Shown: positions 8,090 through 17,499 of the stretch, piece by piece
Layout: the number at the start of each line of letters is the position of its first letter
How positions within the stretch are numbered: position 1 is the first letter of the stretch
Assembly (NCBI GenBank): GCA_013334485.1
Contig: JAAXXL010000012.1
Location: 1-53,590, forward strand
Length of the DNA stretch: 53,590 nucleotides
Origin: Chlorobiaceae bacterium
Lineage (GTDB): Bacteria > Bacteroidota > Chlorobiia > Chlorobiales > Chlorobiaceae
Reading direction: 5' to 3'
The notes under the pieces: model-generated
What the model was told of the DNA's origin: nothing
The model's database searches: none
The model's input: only the letters and a program-made list of their open reading frames with translations
Made by a program: the position numbers and the translations under genes

Positions 8090-9910
8090 GTGAAACATTT
8101 TTATCTGCCTTTTGAGAAAAAAGAGGGGTTCAATTACTCACGGGAGTGTATTGAAAAATTGACGGAATACGAAAAGTATCAACTCTCCTTTCACCCCGAA
8201 CGCCCCAGGCATCTTGATTATCTGACAGTTTTTGACGAAGCTGAAGAGTGTCTGCAAAACGATCTGCACGGCAGTTGTATCATCCAGACTCACCGGGCTG
8301 TGCTGCGCAATGGTCAGAACAGATGGTGGCCGGTCATGCTTATAGGGCAGCAGTCCGCCCCCACTTCGAATTTCAGTCTCATGCGCCAGCTCATGAGAAA
8401 TCCGGAAGAGATTGCAAAATGGAATCAGGGGATGCCAACTCCGGCAGCATTTGAAAAAGCCATTCAGGCCATAGCACTTGCCGAACAGGAGAACCGTATC
8501 ATCATCACGGTTATTGATACTGCCGGTGCCGATCCAACCGAAAAGTCGGAAGCTGGTGGCATAGCATGGAAAATCGGCCGCTGCATGCAGGCTCTCGCTG
8601 AAGCTACAGTACCAACGCTCTCGGTTATCATCAACCGGGGATGCAGCGGAGGAGCTATTGCATTGACCGGATGCGATGCCGTGCTCGCCATGGAGTACTC
8701 CACCTACATGGTCATCTCTCCGGAAGCCTGCTCCTCCATACTCTTCCGTACACGAGAGAAGGCCGGTCTGGCTGCTGAGATATCGCGCATAACAGCAAAA
8801 GATGCTCTGCAGAACGGTATTATTGATGACATCATTCTGGAGCATGAAGGTCCGGCGCACCACTTCCCGGAATCGGCCCTGCAATCCTTCAAGGGCTCCA
8901 TGGCGAAATGGCTCGAAAAGCTCAGTAAAACACCCGCTTCCGAAATCTTCGCAAAGAGGATGAACCGCTGGGAAAATATTGGCCAGTGGGATACCATAAC
9001 CGATGAGGAGATACTCGCCTTTGAAAAACCGGTCTCCTTCTTCATCCGTAAACCGGATAAAATCATGTTTGTGGCCCGCCATAAACGTTGTGTTGACTCT
9101 ACCGGAAAAACAATACTTGACCCCGTCCTCTACAGCAAACTCTTTGCCGACAATTTTGTCTGTGAAACCTGCGGGCACCGCTATGTACGCCTGACCGCGC
9201 ATGACTATATCGATCTGGTTCTTGACGAAGGCTCATTTACAGAGCATCCGGAGACCCGCTATATTGTCGACAAGGATATCCTGAACTTCCCGGACTACCG
9301 AAAGAAAATCAGTGAAGCACAGCATAAAACCGGAGCTGCATCATCCCTTATAACCGGGAATGCCACAATCGAGGGTGAGGAGGTTGTATTCTGCGCAACC
9401 AACTTCAATTTCCTCGGGGGGTCGTTCTGTATGTCAACTGCAGAAAAAGTGTGGAGAGCAAGCAAAATAGCTATTGAACGGGGTGTGCCGCTTGTCATTC
9501 AGGCTACCGGAGGAGGTGCAAGAATGCATGAGGGGTGCTCTTCAATGGTTGGTCTGCCCAAAATCCATGTTGCCATTTCAAGCGTTGAAAAAGCCGGTCT
9601 GCCGGTGATTACCATCATTACCGACCCTACGCTTGGAGGGGTTGCTATCGGCATAGGATCAAGGGGAATAAAGCTCTTTGAACATAACGCCGGAAATATC
9701 GGATTTTCAGGCAAACGGGTGATTGAACAGTATACCGGTCAACCGACCACAAAAGCTTTCCAGACAACCTGGTGGCTTCAGCAGAAAGGATTTGTTGAAA
9801 AAACCTCCCTGCCAACCGCCATGAAGTATAAAATCTCGGAAATTATCAGAGAACAGCGGGTTCTCTGTAACGGCAACACAAGTAAGTCGTATTGCTCGAC
9901 TGTTGGTTAA
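8090..9910 (+). CDS. Fused AccA-AccD carboxyltransferase, probable propionyl-CoA carboxylase subunit
   Basis: 606 residues joining an AccA-like half to an AccD-like half in that order. The N-terminal half shows MPTPAAFEKAIQAIALAEQ, IDTAGADPTEKSEAGGIAW and NRGCSGGAIALTGCD. The C-terminal half shows LVLDEGSF, GGSFCMSTAEK, ATGGGARMHEG and ITDPTLGGVAIG. There is no biotinyl or biotin carboxylase domain, so these must be supplied in trans. The AccD zinc ribbon is incomplete: Cys358-x2-Cys361 remain, but the first pair reduces to Cys334. Its place between epimerase and mutase genes points to propionyl-CoA rather than acetyl-CoA as substrate (inference). The start is GTG with no clear Shine-Dalgarno. 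Confidence 0.85.
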   Translation: MKHFYLPFEKKEGFNYSRECIEKLTEYEKYQLSFHPERPRHLDYLTVFDEAEECLQNDLHGSCIIQTHRAVLRNGQNRWWPVMLIGQQSAPTSNFSLMRQLMRNPEEIAKWNQGMPTPAAFEKAIQAIALAEQENRIIITVIDTAGADPTEKSEAGGIAWKIGRCMQALAEATVPTLSVIINRGCSGGAIALTGCDAVLAMEYSTYMVISPEACSSILFRTREKAGLAAEISRITAKDALQNGIIDDIILEHEGPAHHFPESALQSFKGSMAKWLEKLSKTPASEIFAKRMNRWENIGQWDTITDEEILAFEKPVSFFIRKPDKIMFVARHKRCVDSTGKTILDPVLYSKLFADNFVCETCGHRYVRLTAHDYIDLVLDEGSFTEHPETRYIVDKDILNFPDYRKKISEAQHKTGAASSLITGNATIEGEEVVFCATNFNFLGGSFCMSTAEKVWRASKIAIERGVPLVIQATGGGARMHEGCSSMVGLPKIHVAISSVEKAGLPVITIITDPTLGGVAIGIGSRGIKLFEHNAGNIGFSGKRVIEQYTGQPTTKAFQTTWWLQQKGFVEKTSLPTAMKYKISEIIREQRVLCNGNTSKSYCSTVG

Positions 9911-9928
9911 TGAATAATAATCGTAGTT

Positions 9929-11692
9929 ATGACACAAAACCGGCCTGATTCACTTTTTCATGAGTTTCCGGGAGTCAGCGCAGATGTCTGGAAAAAAAGA
10001 GCGGTTACCGATCTCGGTGAGAGAGCTTTCGACACCATTGTCTGGCATACTCCTGACGGGTTTGATCTTGATCCATGGTATGCTCACCGGGAGCCAGCCA
10101 CCCGGATTGATCTCCCGAAAACAAAAACAGCAAACACCTGGAAAAGCTGTCACCGGATTAAAGTTCTCGACCCGAAAGCGGCAAACCGGGAAGCCTTGAA
10201 CGCGCTCAATCAGGATGCCTCAGCCCTTGAGTTCAACTTTTCCGACAGTGCAAACTGCTCCGGAGCAGGGCTCACCACTCTGTTTGCCGGAATTGAAACC
10301 TCTGCCATTACAATCTATTTTTCCGGCAACCTCCCCCCTCTTCATGATCTCCTTGAGACCCTCGCCTCTCTTTCAGGTTTCAATGCGTCAACAGGAGGCG
10401 TTCTTGCTCCTCTCCCCCCTGCATCCAAAGAGGTTGATTGCGCACTCTTTCAAACGAGAGAAGCTCTTCCGGGATTCAGCCTGCTCTGTGTTGATACCAC
10501 CCGCTATCATAATTCCGGATCAACTGCCGCCCAGGAGATTGCGCTTGCGCTTGCAGGCACCAGCGACATCATGCACCGTTTTCTTGAGGCTGGAGTTCCT
10601 GCAGAGAGCATTGTATCGGCCATTGAACTGATCCTGCCGGTCGGCTCAAGCCATTTTACCGAACTTGCCAAACCAAGGGCACTTCGCGCGCTCCTTCCGC
10701 ACCTCCTGAAAGCTTACGGTGCATCAGGTTTGACGTTGCCATCGCTCTTTGCCAGAACATCCGAAAGAAATCGATCACTGCTTGACCCCTATACCAATCT
10801 GCTTCGACTGACTACGGAGTCTGTTTCTGCGATTCTTGGAGGCTACGATACCCTGCAGATAGGCCGCTTTGACGATGGCCTTTCGGTAAACCCGGAAGTC
10901 GCCGCACGTATCACCGGAAATATTCATCTTGTGCTCAAGGAGGAGGCCTGGCTTGACCGCGTTGTTGATCCGGCATCAGGCTCCGACTACATTGAAACCC
11001 TTACAGGAAAGCTCGCAGCATCTGCCTGGAAAATCTTTCAGGAGATCGAAACAGATGGCGGCCTTGAAGAGGCGGAAAAAAGCGGCTGTATCACCGCTAT
11101 GACTGCCAAATCGGCTATCCAGAGAGAGAGCTTGCTGAACAAACGCAAAAAGACCCTCCTTGGTGTTAACCGCTACCCTCTCGGGCTGACTGCCGAGCAG
11201 GAAAAAAATATCGAGGCAATAACCTTTGCCGCCGAACACTCGCCGGAAGGGAGTGAAACTGCTGCTTTTGAGAGGTTACGCCTCAAAACCCTCTCAGGAG
11301 CAACAATCCCCTCACTCTTTATCTGGACTCTTGGCGATTCTGCCACAAGCCTTCGGCAGGCGGCATTCTGCGAAGATCTGTTCAAATGCGGAGGATTCGT
11401 CGTCAACGGTGTTGCCTCACTGCCGGTTGAAGAGCCTTCATACGAAACAATCCTTCACTCCAGACCGGACATTGTGGTGCTCTGTATTGCAGAAAAGGAT
11501 CCGGTTCCGCTGGCGGAAACTATCTGTAAACAGCTCTCCCTTCTTCAACCGGAATTGATAACCATCATGGCCGGAAAGCCGCCTGTAGAGGCAGAGCGCC
11601 TCTTCAAAGCCGGTCTCGACAGTTTTGTTTATACCGGCATCAACGTTCTTGACACGCTTACTTCCTGCCAACGTAAAACCGGAGTGCAATGA
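9929..11692 (+). CDS. mutA: Methylmalonyl-CoA mutase small subunit
   Basis: 587 residues. A degenerate TIM-barrel domain of the mutase family shows [25 protein letters not shown] and [10 protein letters not shown]. It is followed by a Rossmann-like domain (about 455-585) that lacks the DxHxxG cobalamin ligand. That is the hallmark of the non-catalytic small subunit of the heterodimeric MutAB enzyme. It overlaps mutB by 4 bp (ATGA). The partner supplies the B12 and substrate sites. Confidence 0.93.
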   Translation: MTQNRPDSLFHEFPGVSADVWKKRAVTDLGERAFDTIVWHTPDGFDLDPWYAHREPATRIDLPKTKTANTWKSCHRIKVLDPKAANREALNALNQDASALEFNFSDSANCSGAGLTTLFAGIETSAITIYFSGNLPPLHDLLETLASLSGFNASTGGVLAPLPPASKEVDCALFQTREALPGFSLLCVDTTRYHNSGSTAAQEIALALAGTSDIMHRFLEAGVPAESIVSAIELILPVGSSHFTELAKPRALRALLPHLLKAYGASGLTLPSLFARTSERNRSLLDPYTNLLRLTTESVSAILGGYDTLQIGRFDDGLSVNPEVAARITGNIHLVLKEEAWLDRVVDPASGSDYIETLTGKLAASAWKIFQEIETDGGLEEAEKSGCITAMTAKSAIQRESLLNKRKKTLLGVNRYPLGLTAEQEKNIEAITFAAEHSPEGSETAAFERLRLKTLSGATIPSLFIWTLGDSATSLRQAAFCEDLFKCGGFVVNGVASLPVEEPSYETILHSRPDIVVLCIAEKDPVPLAETICKQLSLLQPELITIMAGKPPVEAERLFKAGLDSFVYTGINVLDTLTSCQRKTGVQ

Positions 11693-13833
11693 GACCGGAC
11701 TTTTCCAGCATTGATATTTTTTCCACTCCGGAGCTTGCTCTTGTGAGTGAGAATCCGGTTCAGCCTGCAAGCTGGACAACAGCAGAAGGAATTGAGATCC
11801 AATCAACCTACAGTGAAGCCGATATTGAGCATGCCGGTCATCTTGACTTTGCACCGGGTTTTGCCCCATTCACTGCAGGACCATACTCAACCATGTACAC
11901 CACCCGGCCATGGACAATCCGGCAATATGCAGGTTTTTCAACCGCCGAGGAGTCTAACCGCTTTTACCGGCAGAATCTTGCTGCGGGCCAGAAGGGGCTC
12001 TCAGTAGCCTTTGATCTGCCTACCCACAGGGGTTACGATTCCGATCACGAACGCGTCATTGGAGATGTCGGCAAGGCGGGCGTTGCTGTAGATTCGGTGG
12101 AAGATATGAAAATCCTGTTCGACCGGATTCCCCTCGGAGATATCTCGGTCTCCATGACCATGAACGGAGCGGTGCTTCCGGTGATGGCCTTTTATATTGT
12201 TGCAGCCGAAGAGCAGGGTGTCGGAGCTGAAAAGCTCAGCGGGACGATCCAGAACGATATTCTCAAGGAGTTCATGGTTCGCAACACCTATATCTACCCG
12301 CCTGAACCCTCCATGAAAATCATTGCCGACATCTTCCGCTATACCAGCCTCAGGATGCCGAAATTCAACTCCATCAGCATATCGGGCTATCATATGCAGG
12401 AGGCAGGTGCAACCGCCGATCTTGAGCTTGCCTTTACACTCGCCGATGGCCTTGAGTATATCCGCACCGGCCTCAAAGCCGGACTCGACATTGACGCCTT
12501 TGCGCCTCGCCTCTCCTTCTTCTGGGCGACCGGCATGAACTATTTCATGGAGATTGCCAAACTGCGGGCGGCACGAATGCTCTGGGCTAAAATTGTGCAG
12601 CAGTTCAATCCGAAAAGCCAGAAATCGCTGATGCTCCGCTCCCACTGCCAGACCTCCGGGTGGAGCCTTACCGAACAGGATCCCTTCAACAATATTACAC
12701 GGACCTGCCTCGAAGCTCTTGCTGCTACGCTCGGCCACACCCAGTCACTGCATACCAATGCCCTGGATGAAGCAATTGCCCTGCCGACCCCCTTTTCAGC
12801 AAGAATTGCCCGTAACACCCAGCTCTACCTGCAGGAGGAGACCGACATCACCCGCAGCATCGACCCCTGGTCAGGCTCGGCCTATGTCGAATACCTCACC
12901 GGTGAGCTTGCCGCAAAAGCATGGAAGATCATCTCCGACATTGAGGATGCGGGAGGAATGGTCAAGGCAATTGAAAAGGGAATTCCGAAGCTCCAGATTG
13001 AAGAAGCGGCAACCCGCAAACAGGCACGAATTGACAGCGGCAAGGATATTATTGTTGGCGTTAACGGATACAGAACAAGCAGCAAAACCGATATCGAACT
13101 GCTTGAAGTCGATAACACCCTCGTGCTTGAACAGCAGATCAAACGGCTTGAAACAATCAAGCGTGAACGAAACAGCGAAGCTTGTGCAACGGCACTCAGG
13201 GCTATTGAAGAAAGTGCGGCATCAGGAGAGGGAAATCTGCTGGAGCTTGCCGTTGATGCCGCAAGAAAAAGAGCTACATTGGGAGAGATATCATCAGCCT
13301 GTGAAAAGAGTTTCGGTCGATACCGCTCAACCATCAGGCTCAACAGCAATGTCTACATGTCGCAGATGCACGATAACCCGCTCTTCAAAGAGTCACAGAA
13401 GCTTGCTGACCAGTTTGCTCTGATTGAAGGACGACGCCCGAGAATCATGGTATCGAAAGTTGGTCAGGATGGTCATGACCGTGGCGCAAAAGTGATTGCT
13501 GCCGGGTTTGCCGATATCGGTTTTGATGTCGATATCAGCCCACTCTTCCAGACACCCGAAGAGGTTGTACAGCAGGCGCTTGACAATGATGTGCATATTA
13601 TCGGCATATCAAGCCTTGCAGCAGGCCATAAAACCCTGATCCCGAAAATCATTGAGCTGCTTGCTGCTCACGGACGGGAGGATATACTCGTCATCGCGGG
13701 CGGCATCATTCCTGAAAAAGATCACGATTTTCTCTATAAAAAAGGGGTCGCCGGCATTTTTGGACCGGGAACAGTCATTGCCGAAGCTGCTATCAAAATC
13801 CTGAATCTCCTTATCTCAAGTGTTGAAGAGTGA
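11689..13833 (+). CDS. mutB: Methylmalonyl-CoA mutase large subunit
   Basis: 714 residues, a full-length catalytic subunit. TIM-barrel substrate motifs include [32 protein letters not shown] and [16 protein letters not shown]. The C-terminal cobalamin domain carries the base-off ligand motif DGHDRG with His596, followed by [10 protein letters not shown] and AGGIIPEKD. It isomerises (R)-methylmalonyl-CoA to succinyl-CoA with adenosylcobalamin. Its stop overlaps the GTG start of meaB (GTGA), so translation is coupled. Confidence 0.97.
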   Translation: MRPDFSSIDIFSTPELALVSENPVQPASWTTAEGIEIQSTYSEADIEHAGHLDFAPGFAPFTAGPYSTMYTTRPWTIRQYAGFSTAEESNRFYRQNLAAGQKGLSVAFDLPTHRGYDSDHERVIGDVGKAGVAVDSVEDMKILFDRIPLGDISVSMTMNGAVLPVMAFYIVAAEEQGVGAEKLSGTIQNDILKEFMVRNTYIYPPEPSMKIIADIFRYTSLRMPKFNSISISGYHMQEAGATADLELAFTLADGLEYIRTGLKAGLDIDAFAPRLSFFWATGMNYFMEIAKLRAARMLWAKIVQQFNPKSQKSLMLRSHCQTSGWSLTEQDPFNNITRTCLEALAATLGHTQSLHTNALDEAIALPTPFSARIARNTQLYLQEETDITRSIDPWSGSAYVEYLTGELAAKAWKIISDIEDAGGMVKAIEKGIPKLQIEEAATRKQARIDSGKDIIVGVNGYRTSSKTDIELLEVDNTLVLEQQIKRLETIKRERNSEACATALRAIEESAASGEGNLLELAVDAARKRATLGEISSACEKSFGRYRSTIRLNSNVYMSQMHDNPLFKESQKLADQFALIEGRRPRIMVSKVGQDGHDRGAKVIAAGFADIGFDVDISPLFQTPEEVVQQALDNDVHIIGISSLAAGHKTLIPKIIELLAAHGREDILVIAGGIIPEKDHDFLYKKGVAGIFGPGTVIAEAAIKILNLLISSVEE

Positions 13834-14846
13834 CGAGCGAAGAGCACTATAAAAAGAGAAAGCCGCTTCACGATCCGGATGTCGAGACCATCGTTGCTGG
13901 CATCATGAATGGTAATCGGCAAATGCTCAGCCGTGCGATCACCCTTGTGGAATCGCAAAAACCCGCTCATGAGCATAAAGCACACGAGATTCTTGACCGC
14001 TGCCTTGCAAAAAAAACAGCCGCTCTCCGTATCGGCATAACCGGCTCCCCCGGAGCCGGAAAAAGCACCTTTATCGAGGCGCTTGGCGATGAGATTTTAA
14101 AGAGCGGTCTCACGCTTGCCATTCTTGCCGTAGACCCGAGCAGCCATCACTCAAAAGGGAGTATTCTCGGCGACAAGGCTCGCATGGAAAAGCTCTCCGG
14201 ACGTCAGGATGTTTTCATTCGACCCACACCCTCTTCCGGATATCTTGGCGGCACCTCGCCAAGAACCCATGAGGCCATTCTGCTCTGTGAAGCTGCCGGA
14301 TATGATGTAATACTGGTTGAGACGGTAGGTGTAGGTCAATCGGAGGTTCTCATAGAGTCGATGGTTGATTTCATCCTTCTGCTTATGCTTCCGGGCTCGG
14401 GAGATGAACTGCAGGGGATAAAACGCGGTATTATGGAGATCGCCGACAGCGTGGTCATAACCAAAACCGACGGTGATCAGGCCTCTATTGCCTCTGTGGC
14501 AAAAGCTGAATTTGAAGCCGCACTCATGATGCTTCCGGCCAAACACCCCTTCTGGCACCGTAATGTCCATCTCACTTCAGCCATCGAGAATAAAGGGATC
14601 AAAGAGGTGTGGCAGGATATTTTGGCATTTTTCTCGGAAATGCAAAAGCGTTCGCTGCTTGAAGAGAGACGCCGTCAGCAATTGAAGCAACTGCTCTATA
14701 CCGTCGTTGAAGAGCGTCTGAAAAAAGAGTTCTACACCAGCCCTGAGGTTCTCCAATCAATAGAGCGTATTGAAGAGCAGGTACTCTCTGCCGAACTCAG
14801 CCCATTCAGCGGGGCCAAAACCCTTATGGATGCCTTTCGCAAGTAG
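13830..14846 (+). CDS. meaB: MeaB/ArgK-type GTPase, mutase chaperone
   Basis: 338 residues of the G3E P-loop GTPase family. Walker [10 protein letters not shown] is at 72-80, then [20 protein letters not shown], the switch region [10 protein letters not shown] and the specificity motif TKTDGD. The C-terminal helices match the MeaB dimerisation arm. It gates cofactor loading and protects methylmalonyl-CoA mutase from inactivation. Start is GTG, overlapping the mutB stop. It is the last gene of the propionate run and faces the convergent SUMF1 gene 44 bp away. Confidence 0.95.
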   Translation: MTSEEHYKKRKPLHDPDVETIVAGIMNGNRQMLSRAITLVESQKPAHEHKAHEILDRCLAKKTAALRIGITGSPGAGKSTFIEALGDEILKSGLTLAILAVDPSSHHSKGSILGDKARMEKLSGRQDVFIRPTPSSGYLGGTSPRTHEAILLCEAAGYDVILVETVGVGQSEVLIESMVDFILLLMLPGSGDELQGIKRGIMEIADSVVITKTDGDQASIASVAKAEFEAALMMLPAKHPFWHRNVHLTSAIENKGIKEVWQDILAFFSEMQKRSLLEERRRQQLKQLLYTVVEERLKKEFYTSPEVLQSIERIEEQVLSAELSPFSGAKTLMDAFRK

Positions 14847-14890
14847 CGGGATAGCGGAAACCACACGCCTTCACTCTTGTGCAAGGTGAA

Positions 14891-15889
14891 CTACGGAACA
14901 AACACCATTCGAAAACCAACGTTGGGTTTGCGGGCGCCAGGGGTAGCTCCGATGCGATAAGCCGACCGGCAGTGCTCTGCAAAATCGTACCAGCTCGCAC
15001 CGCGAAGAACACGGCTCGAACCATCTTCCGGCCCATCAGGATTGGTAACGGTACCAACTGCTTTACATTGCTCATAAAAAGTAACTCCATACCAGTCACT
15101 GCACCACTCCCACACATTGCCGTGCATATTGTACAACCCCCACGCATCAGGAGCAAAACTGTTCACAGCTACGGTGTTCTGTCGAAACACGCCTTTCTGA
15201 TTATTGTTGTTGGGGTCCTCGCCATTATAGTTTGCCTGATCTGTCTTCAGGTTTTGGCCGGTATTGAAAGGGGTTGTGGTACCGGCACGGCAGGCGTACT
15301 CCCGCTCCGCTTCGGTTGGCAGGCGGAACTTCCTGCCGGTATTTTGCGACATCCAGTTGCAATAGGCGACAGCATCGTTCCAGCTCACATACAACACCGG
15401 ATGGTTATCTTCACTCTGTGGCCGCACACTGCCTGAAACCCCGGAGCGCCAGTGCGTTCGTTCACCCGCTGTTTCAGCATCACTCTTGTATCCTGTAGCT
15501 TTGACAAATTTTCTGAACTCGGCGAACGTCACCGCATATCTGCTCATATAAAAGTCACTTACCCTTACTTGATGCTGAGTTTCATTCTCCTTCCTGCCAA
15601 CTTCACCGAGAGGGCTTCCCATCGTAAACTCACCACCAGGTATCAAAACGAAGTTTTCAGGTACAACAACCATATTTGCTGCCATAGATGAGGTGCTGAA
15701 CACCATCACTCCGGCAAGGGTAAGGGCTGGAATAATGGCAACCATCTTCCATTGCCGGGGCCTCCTGCCAGGCAGAGCATGCAGCAACAGACGAATCGTG
15801 TCGATAAACGCTGTAAAAGAGAAGGCATCACTCATTGCATTACTGCTCAACGGCAAAGCAATGCTCCGCAGGGAATTGGATTTTTTCAT
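14891..15889 (-). CDS. Exported SUMF1/FGE-sulfatase domain protein
   Basis: About 332 residues. An N-terminal stretch ends in a hydrophobic segment (AIIPALTLAGVMVFSTSSMAA), suggesting export or membrane anchoring. The rest is one formylglycine-generating-enzyme fold: FVLIPGGEFTMGSPLGE, YPVTFAEFRKF-like, HPVLYVSWNDAVAYCNWMS, FRLPTEAEREYACRAG, GLYNMHGNVWEWCSDW and RVLRGASW. The catalytic cysteine pair of true FGE is not obvious (only EHCRSAYR), so an FGE activity is not claimed. The start is uncertain: ATG at 15889 is used, but ATG at 15901 or at 15745, just before the hydrophobic segment, is possible. Confidence 0.82.
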   Translation of the reverse strand: MKKSNSLRSIALPLSSNAMSDAFSFTAFIDTIRLLLHALPGRRPRQWKMVAIIPALTLAGVMVFSTSSMAANMVVVPENFVLIPGGEFTMGSPLGEVGRKENETQHQVRVSDFYMSRYAVTFAEFRKFVKATGYKSDAETAGERTHWRSGVSGSVRPQSEDNHPVLYVSWNDAVAYCNWMSQNTGRKFRLPTEAEREYACRAGTTTPFNTGQNLKTDQANYNGEDPNNNNQKGVFRQNTVAVNSFAPDAWGLYNMHGNVWEWCSDWYGVTFYEQCKAVGTVTNPDGPEDGSSRVLRGASWYDFAEHCRSAYRIGATPGARKPNVGFRMVFVP

Positions 15890-16025
15890 GGTGAGTCTCA
15901 CTTTGCTGATTACAAAACAAAAGTCTCTTGATACACTCGAAATTACTATTTATCATTGAAGGCTATTTCCGGAACAGCGATTCTGCACGATGTGCTTTCA
16001 CCTGTTGATGTAAACCACCCTAAAG

Positions 16026-16478
16026 CTACTCGATAAACTCCTTCTCATCTGTTTTGACTATCAGTACCGGACAATTTGCCTTTCGGACAACAGTCTCGGC
16101 AACACTTCCCATAATCAGACGGCTCAACCCCTTTTTGCCATGAGAGCCCATGATGACGAGATTGGCGTTGCATTCGTCGATTTTATCAAGTATCACATCA
16201 GCCGGATTGCCGATCTCCACCCCGCAGGAGGCCTTGAACCCCCCTCGAATCAACTCCTGCATGATAAGCTCAAGATCTTCCTGTGATGCTTTTTCAAGAT
16301 CCGCTTCAAGAGGCACATAATTTAGTGAAATATCCACAGCCATAGGTCTTGGCTCCACCACACTCAACAGATAGATAGAGGCTCCCATCCCGAGGGAAAA
16401 CTCCTTTGCATACTGTACAGCCTTGCGGGAAGCATCAGAAAAATCAACCGGACAGAGAATCGTATTAATCTTGAACAT
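16026..16478 (-). CDS. Universal stress protein UspA family
   Basis: 150 residues, a single Usp domain. It begins ILCPVDFSDASRKAVQYAKEF and ends with the ATP-binding pattern GSHGKKGLSRLIMGSVAE, then CPVLIVK. This is the ATP-binding class. Its start is 12 bp after the stop of the stomatin-like gene, so the two are probably co-transcribed. The role is stress adaptation in the cytoplasm; the partner is not known. Confidence 0.92.
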   Translation of the reverse strand: MFKINTILCPVDFSDASRKAVQYAKEFSLGMGASIYLLSVVEPRPMAVDISLNYVPLEADLEKASQEDLELIMQELIRGGFKASCGVEIGNPADVILDKIDECNANLVIMGSHGKKGLSRLIMGSVAETVVRKANCPVLIVKTDEKEFIE

Positions 16479-16490
16479 GATCGGAAGAGT

Positions 16491-17261
16491 TTAGGTTGAC
16501 TGGGGCGGTATTGATTGCCTGTTTTCAAAGAAAGGTTTGAAGAGATCCATGGGAATGGGGAAAACAGTCGTAGAGTTGTTTTCTGCCGCAATATCCTTGA
16601 GGGTCTGGAGGTAGCGAAGCTGGATAGCTGCCGGAGAGGAGGAGATAATTGTTGCGGCATCGGCAAGTCGCTGCGCAGCCTGGTACTCCCCTTCAGCGTT
16701 AATGATAGCTGAACGGCGTTCCCGTTCAGCCTCGGCCTGTTTCGCCATCGCCCGGCGCATCCCTTCGGGAAGGTCTATCTCCTTAATCTCAACCTTACTG
16801 ACCTTGACTCCCCAGGGCTCGGTATCCTTGTCGAGAATGGTCTGTATCCGGTCATTGATTTCGTCACGTTCGGCAAGCAAATTATCAAGCTCCCCCTGAC
16901 CGCAAACACTGCGCAGGGTTGTCTGAGCCAACTGGGAGGTGGCAAAATGGAAATCAGCAACATCAACAATTGCCTTGATCGCATCAAGCACACGGAAGTA
17001 TACGACCGCACTCACCTTTACCGATACGTTATCACGGGTAATAATGTCCTGGGGTGGAACATCAAGCGTCACGGTACGAAGATCAACCTTGACCATCTTG
17101 TCTACGGCAGGAATAAGAATGATAAGACCGGGACCTTTGGCTCCGATAATCCTGCCAAGCCGGAACACAACTCCCCGTTCATACTCCCTGAGAATTTTAA
17201 CAGAAGAGGCAAGAAAAACTCCAAGCAGAATCAGAACCGTCATCAGATTGAATGTCAGCAT
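16491..17261 (-). CDS. Stomatin/slipin-like SPFH protein
   Basis: 256 residues. One N-terminal membrane segment (about 5-22) is followed by a Band 7/SPFH domain with [25 protein letters not shown] and [15 protein letters not shown]-terminal Ala/Glu-rich coiled coil (about 180-215) and a Pro-rich tail end the protein. Slipins form membrane-associated oligomers. No NfeD-like protease partner gene is adjacent; the downstream gene encodes a Usp protein. GGAG upstream of the ATG supports the start. Confidence 0.92.
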   Translation of the reverse strand: MLTFNLMTVLILLGVFLASSVKILREYERGVVFRLGRIIGAKGPGLIILIPAVDKMVKVDLRTVTLDVPPQDIITRDNVSVKVSAVVYFRVLDAIKAIVDVADFHFATSQLAQTTLRSVCGQGELDNLLAERDEINDRIQTILDKDTEPWGVKVSKVEIKEIDLPEGMRRAMAKQAEAERERRSAIINAEGEYQAAQRLADAATIISSSPAAIQLRYLQTLKDIAAENNSTTVFPIPMDLFKPFFENRQSIPPQST

Positions 17262-17304
17262 GTCATCAGCTCCGTTTCATAGGGTTTAGTCGCATCTCAT
17301 ATAA

Positions 17305-17446
17305 GGGCACCTCTATTTATTTATTCCGAAACCCGATTACTGCGTTGGGTGGTGCTCGAAATCCTCATGTACTCCGTGTACACTCCGGTTTCTGTGCTCC
17401 ATCCGCCTTGTCCTCGGGCTTCTCACGACAATAAATAGAGGCGCCC
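17305..17446. repeat. MITE-like repeat, copy 1 (142 bp)
   Basis: Ends are inverted repeats: GGGCACCTCTATTTATT at the left and AATAAATAGAGGCGCCC at the right (16 of 17 matched). It is flanked by the direct repeat ATAA on both sides. The interior holds an imperfect palindrome around GTACTCCGTGTAC. The same sequence recurs at 29333 and 42584. No frame in it is long enough for a transposase. Confidence 0.85.
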
Positions 17447-17499
17447 ATAAGAACAATATAGCAATCGAATCGCGGATTAAATTAGCAGAGGGCCCATCG

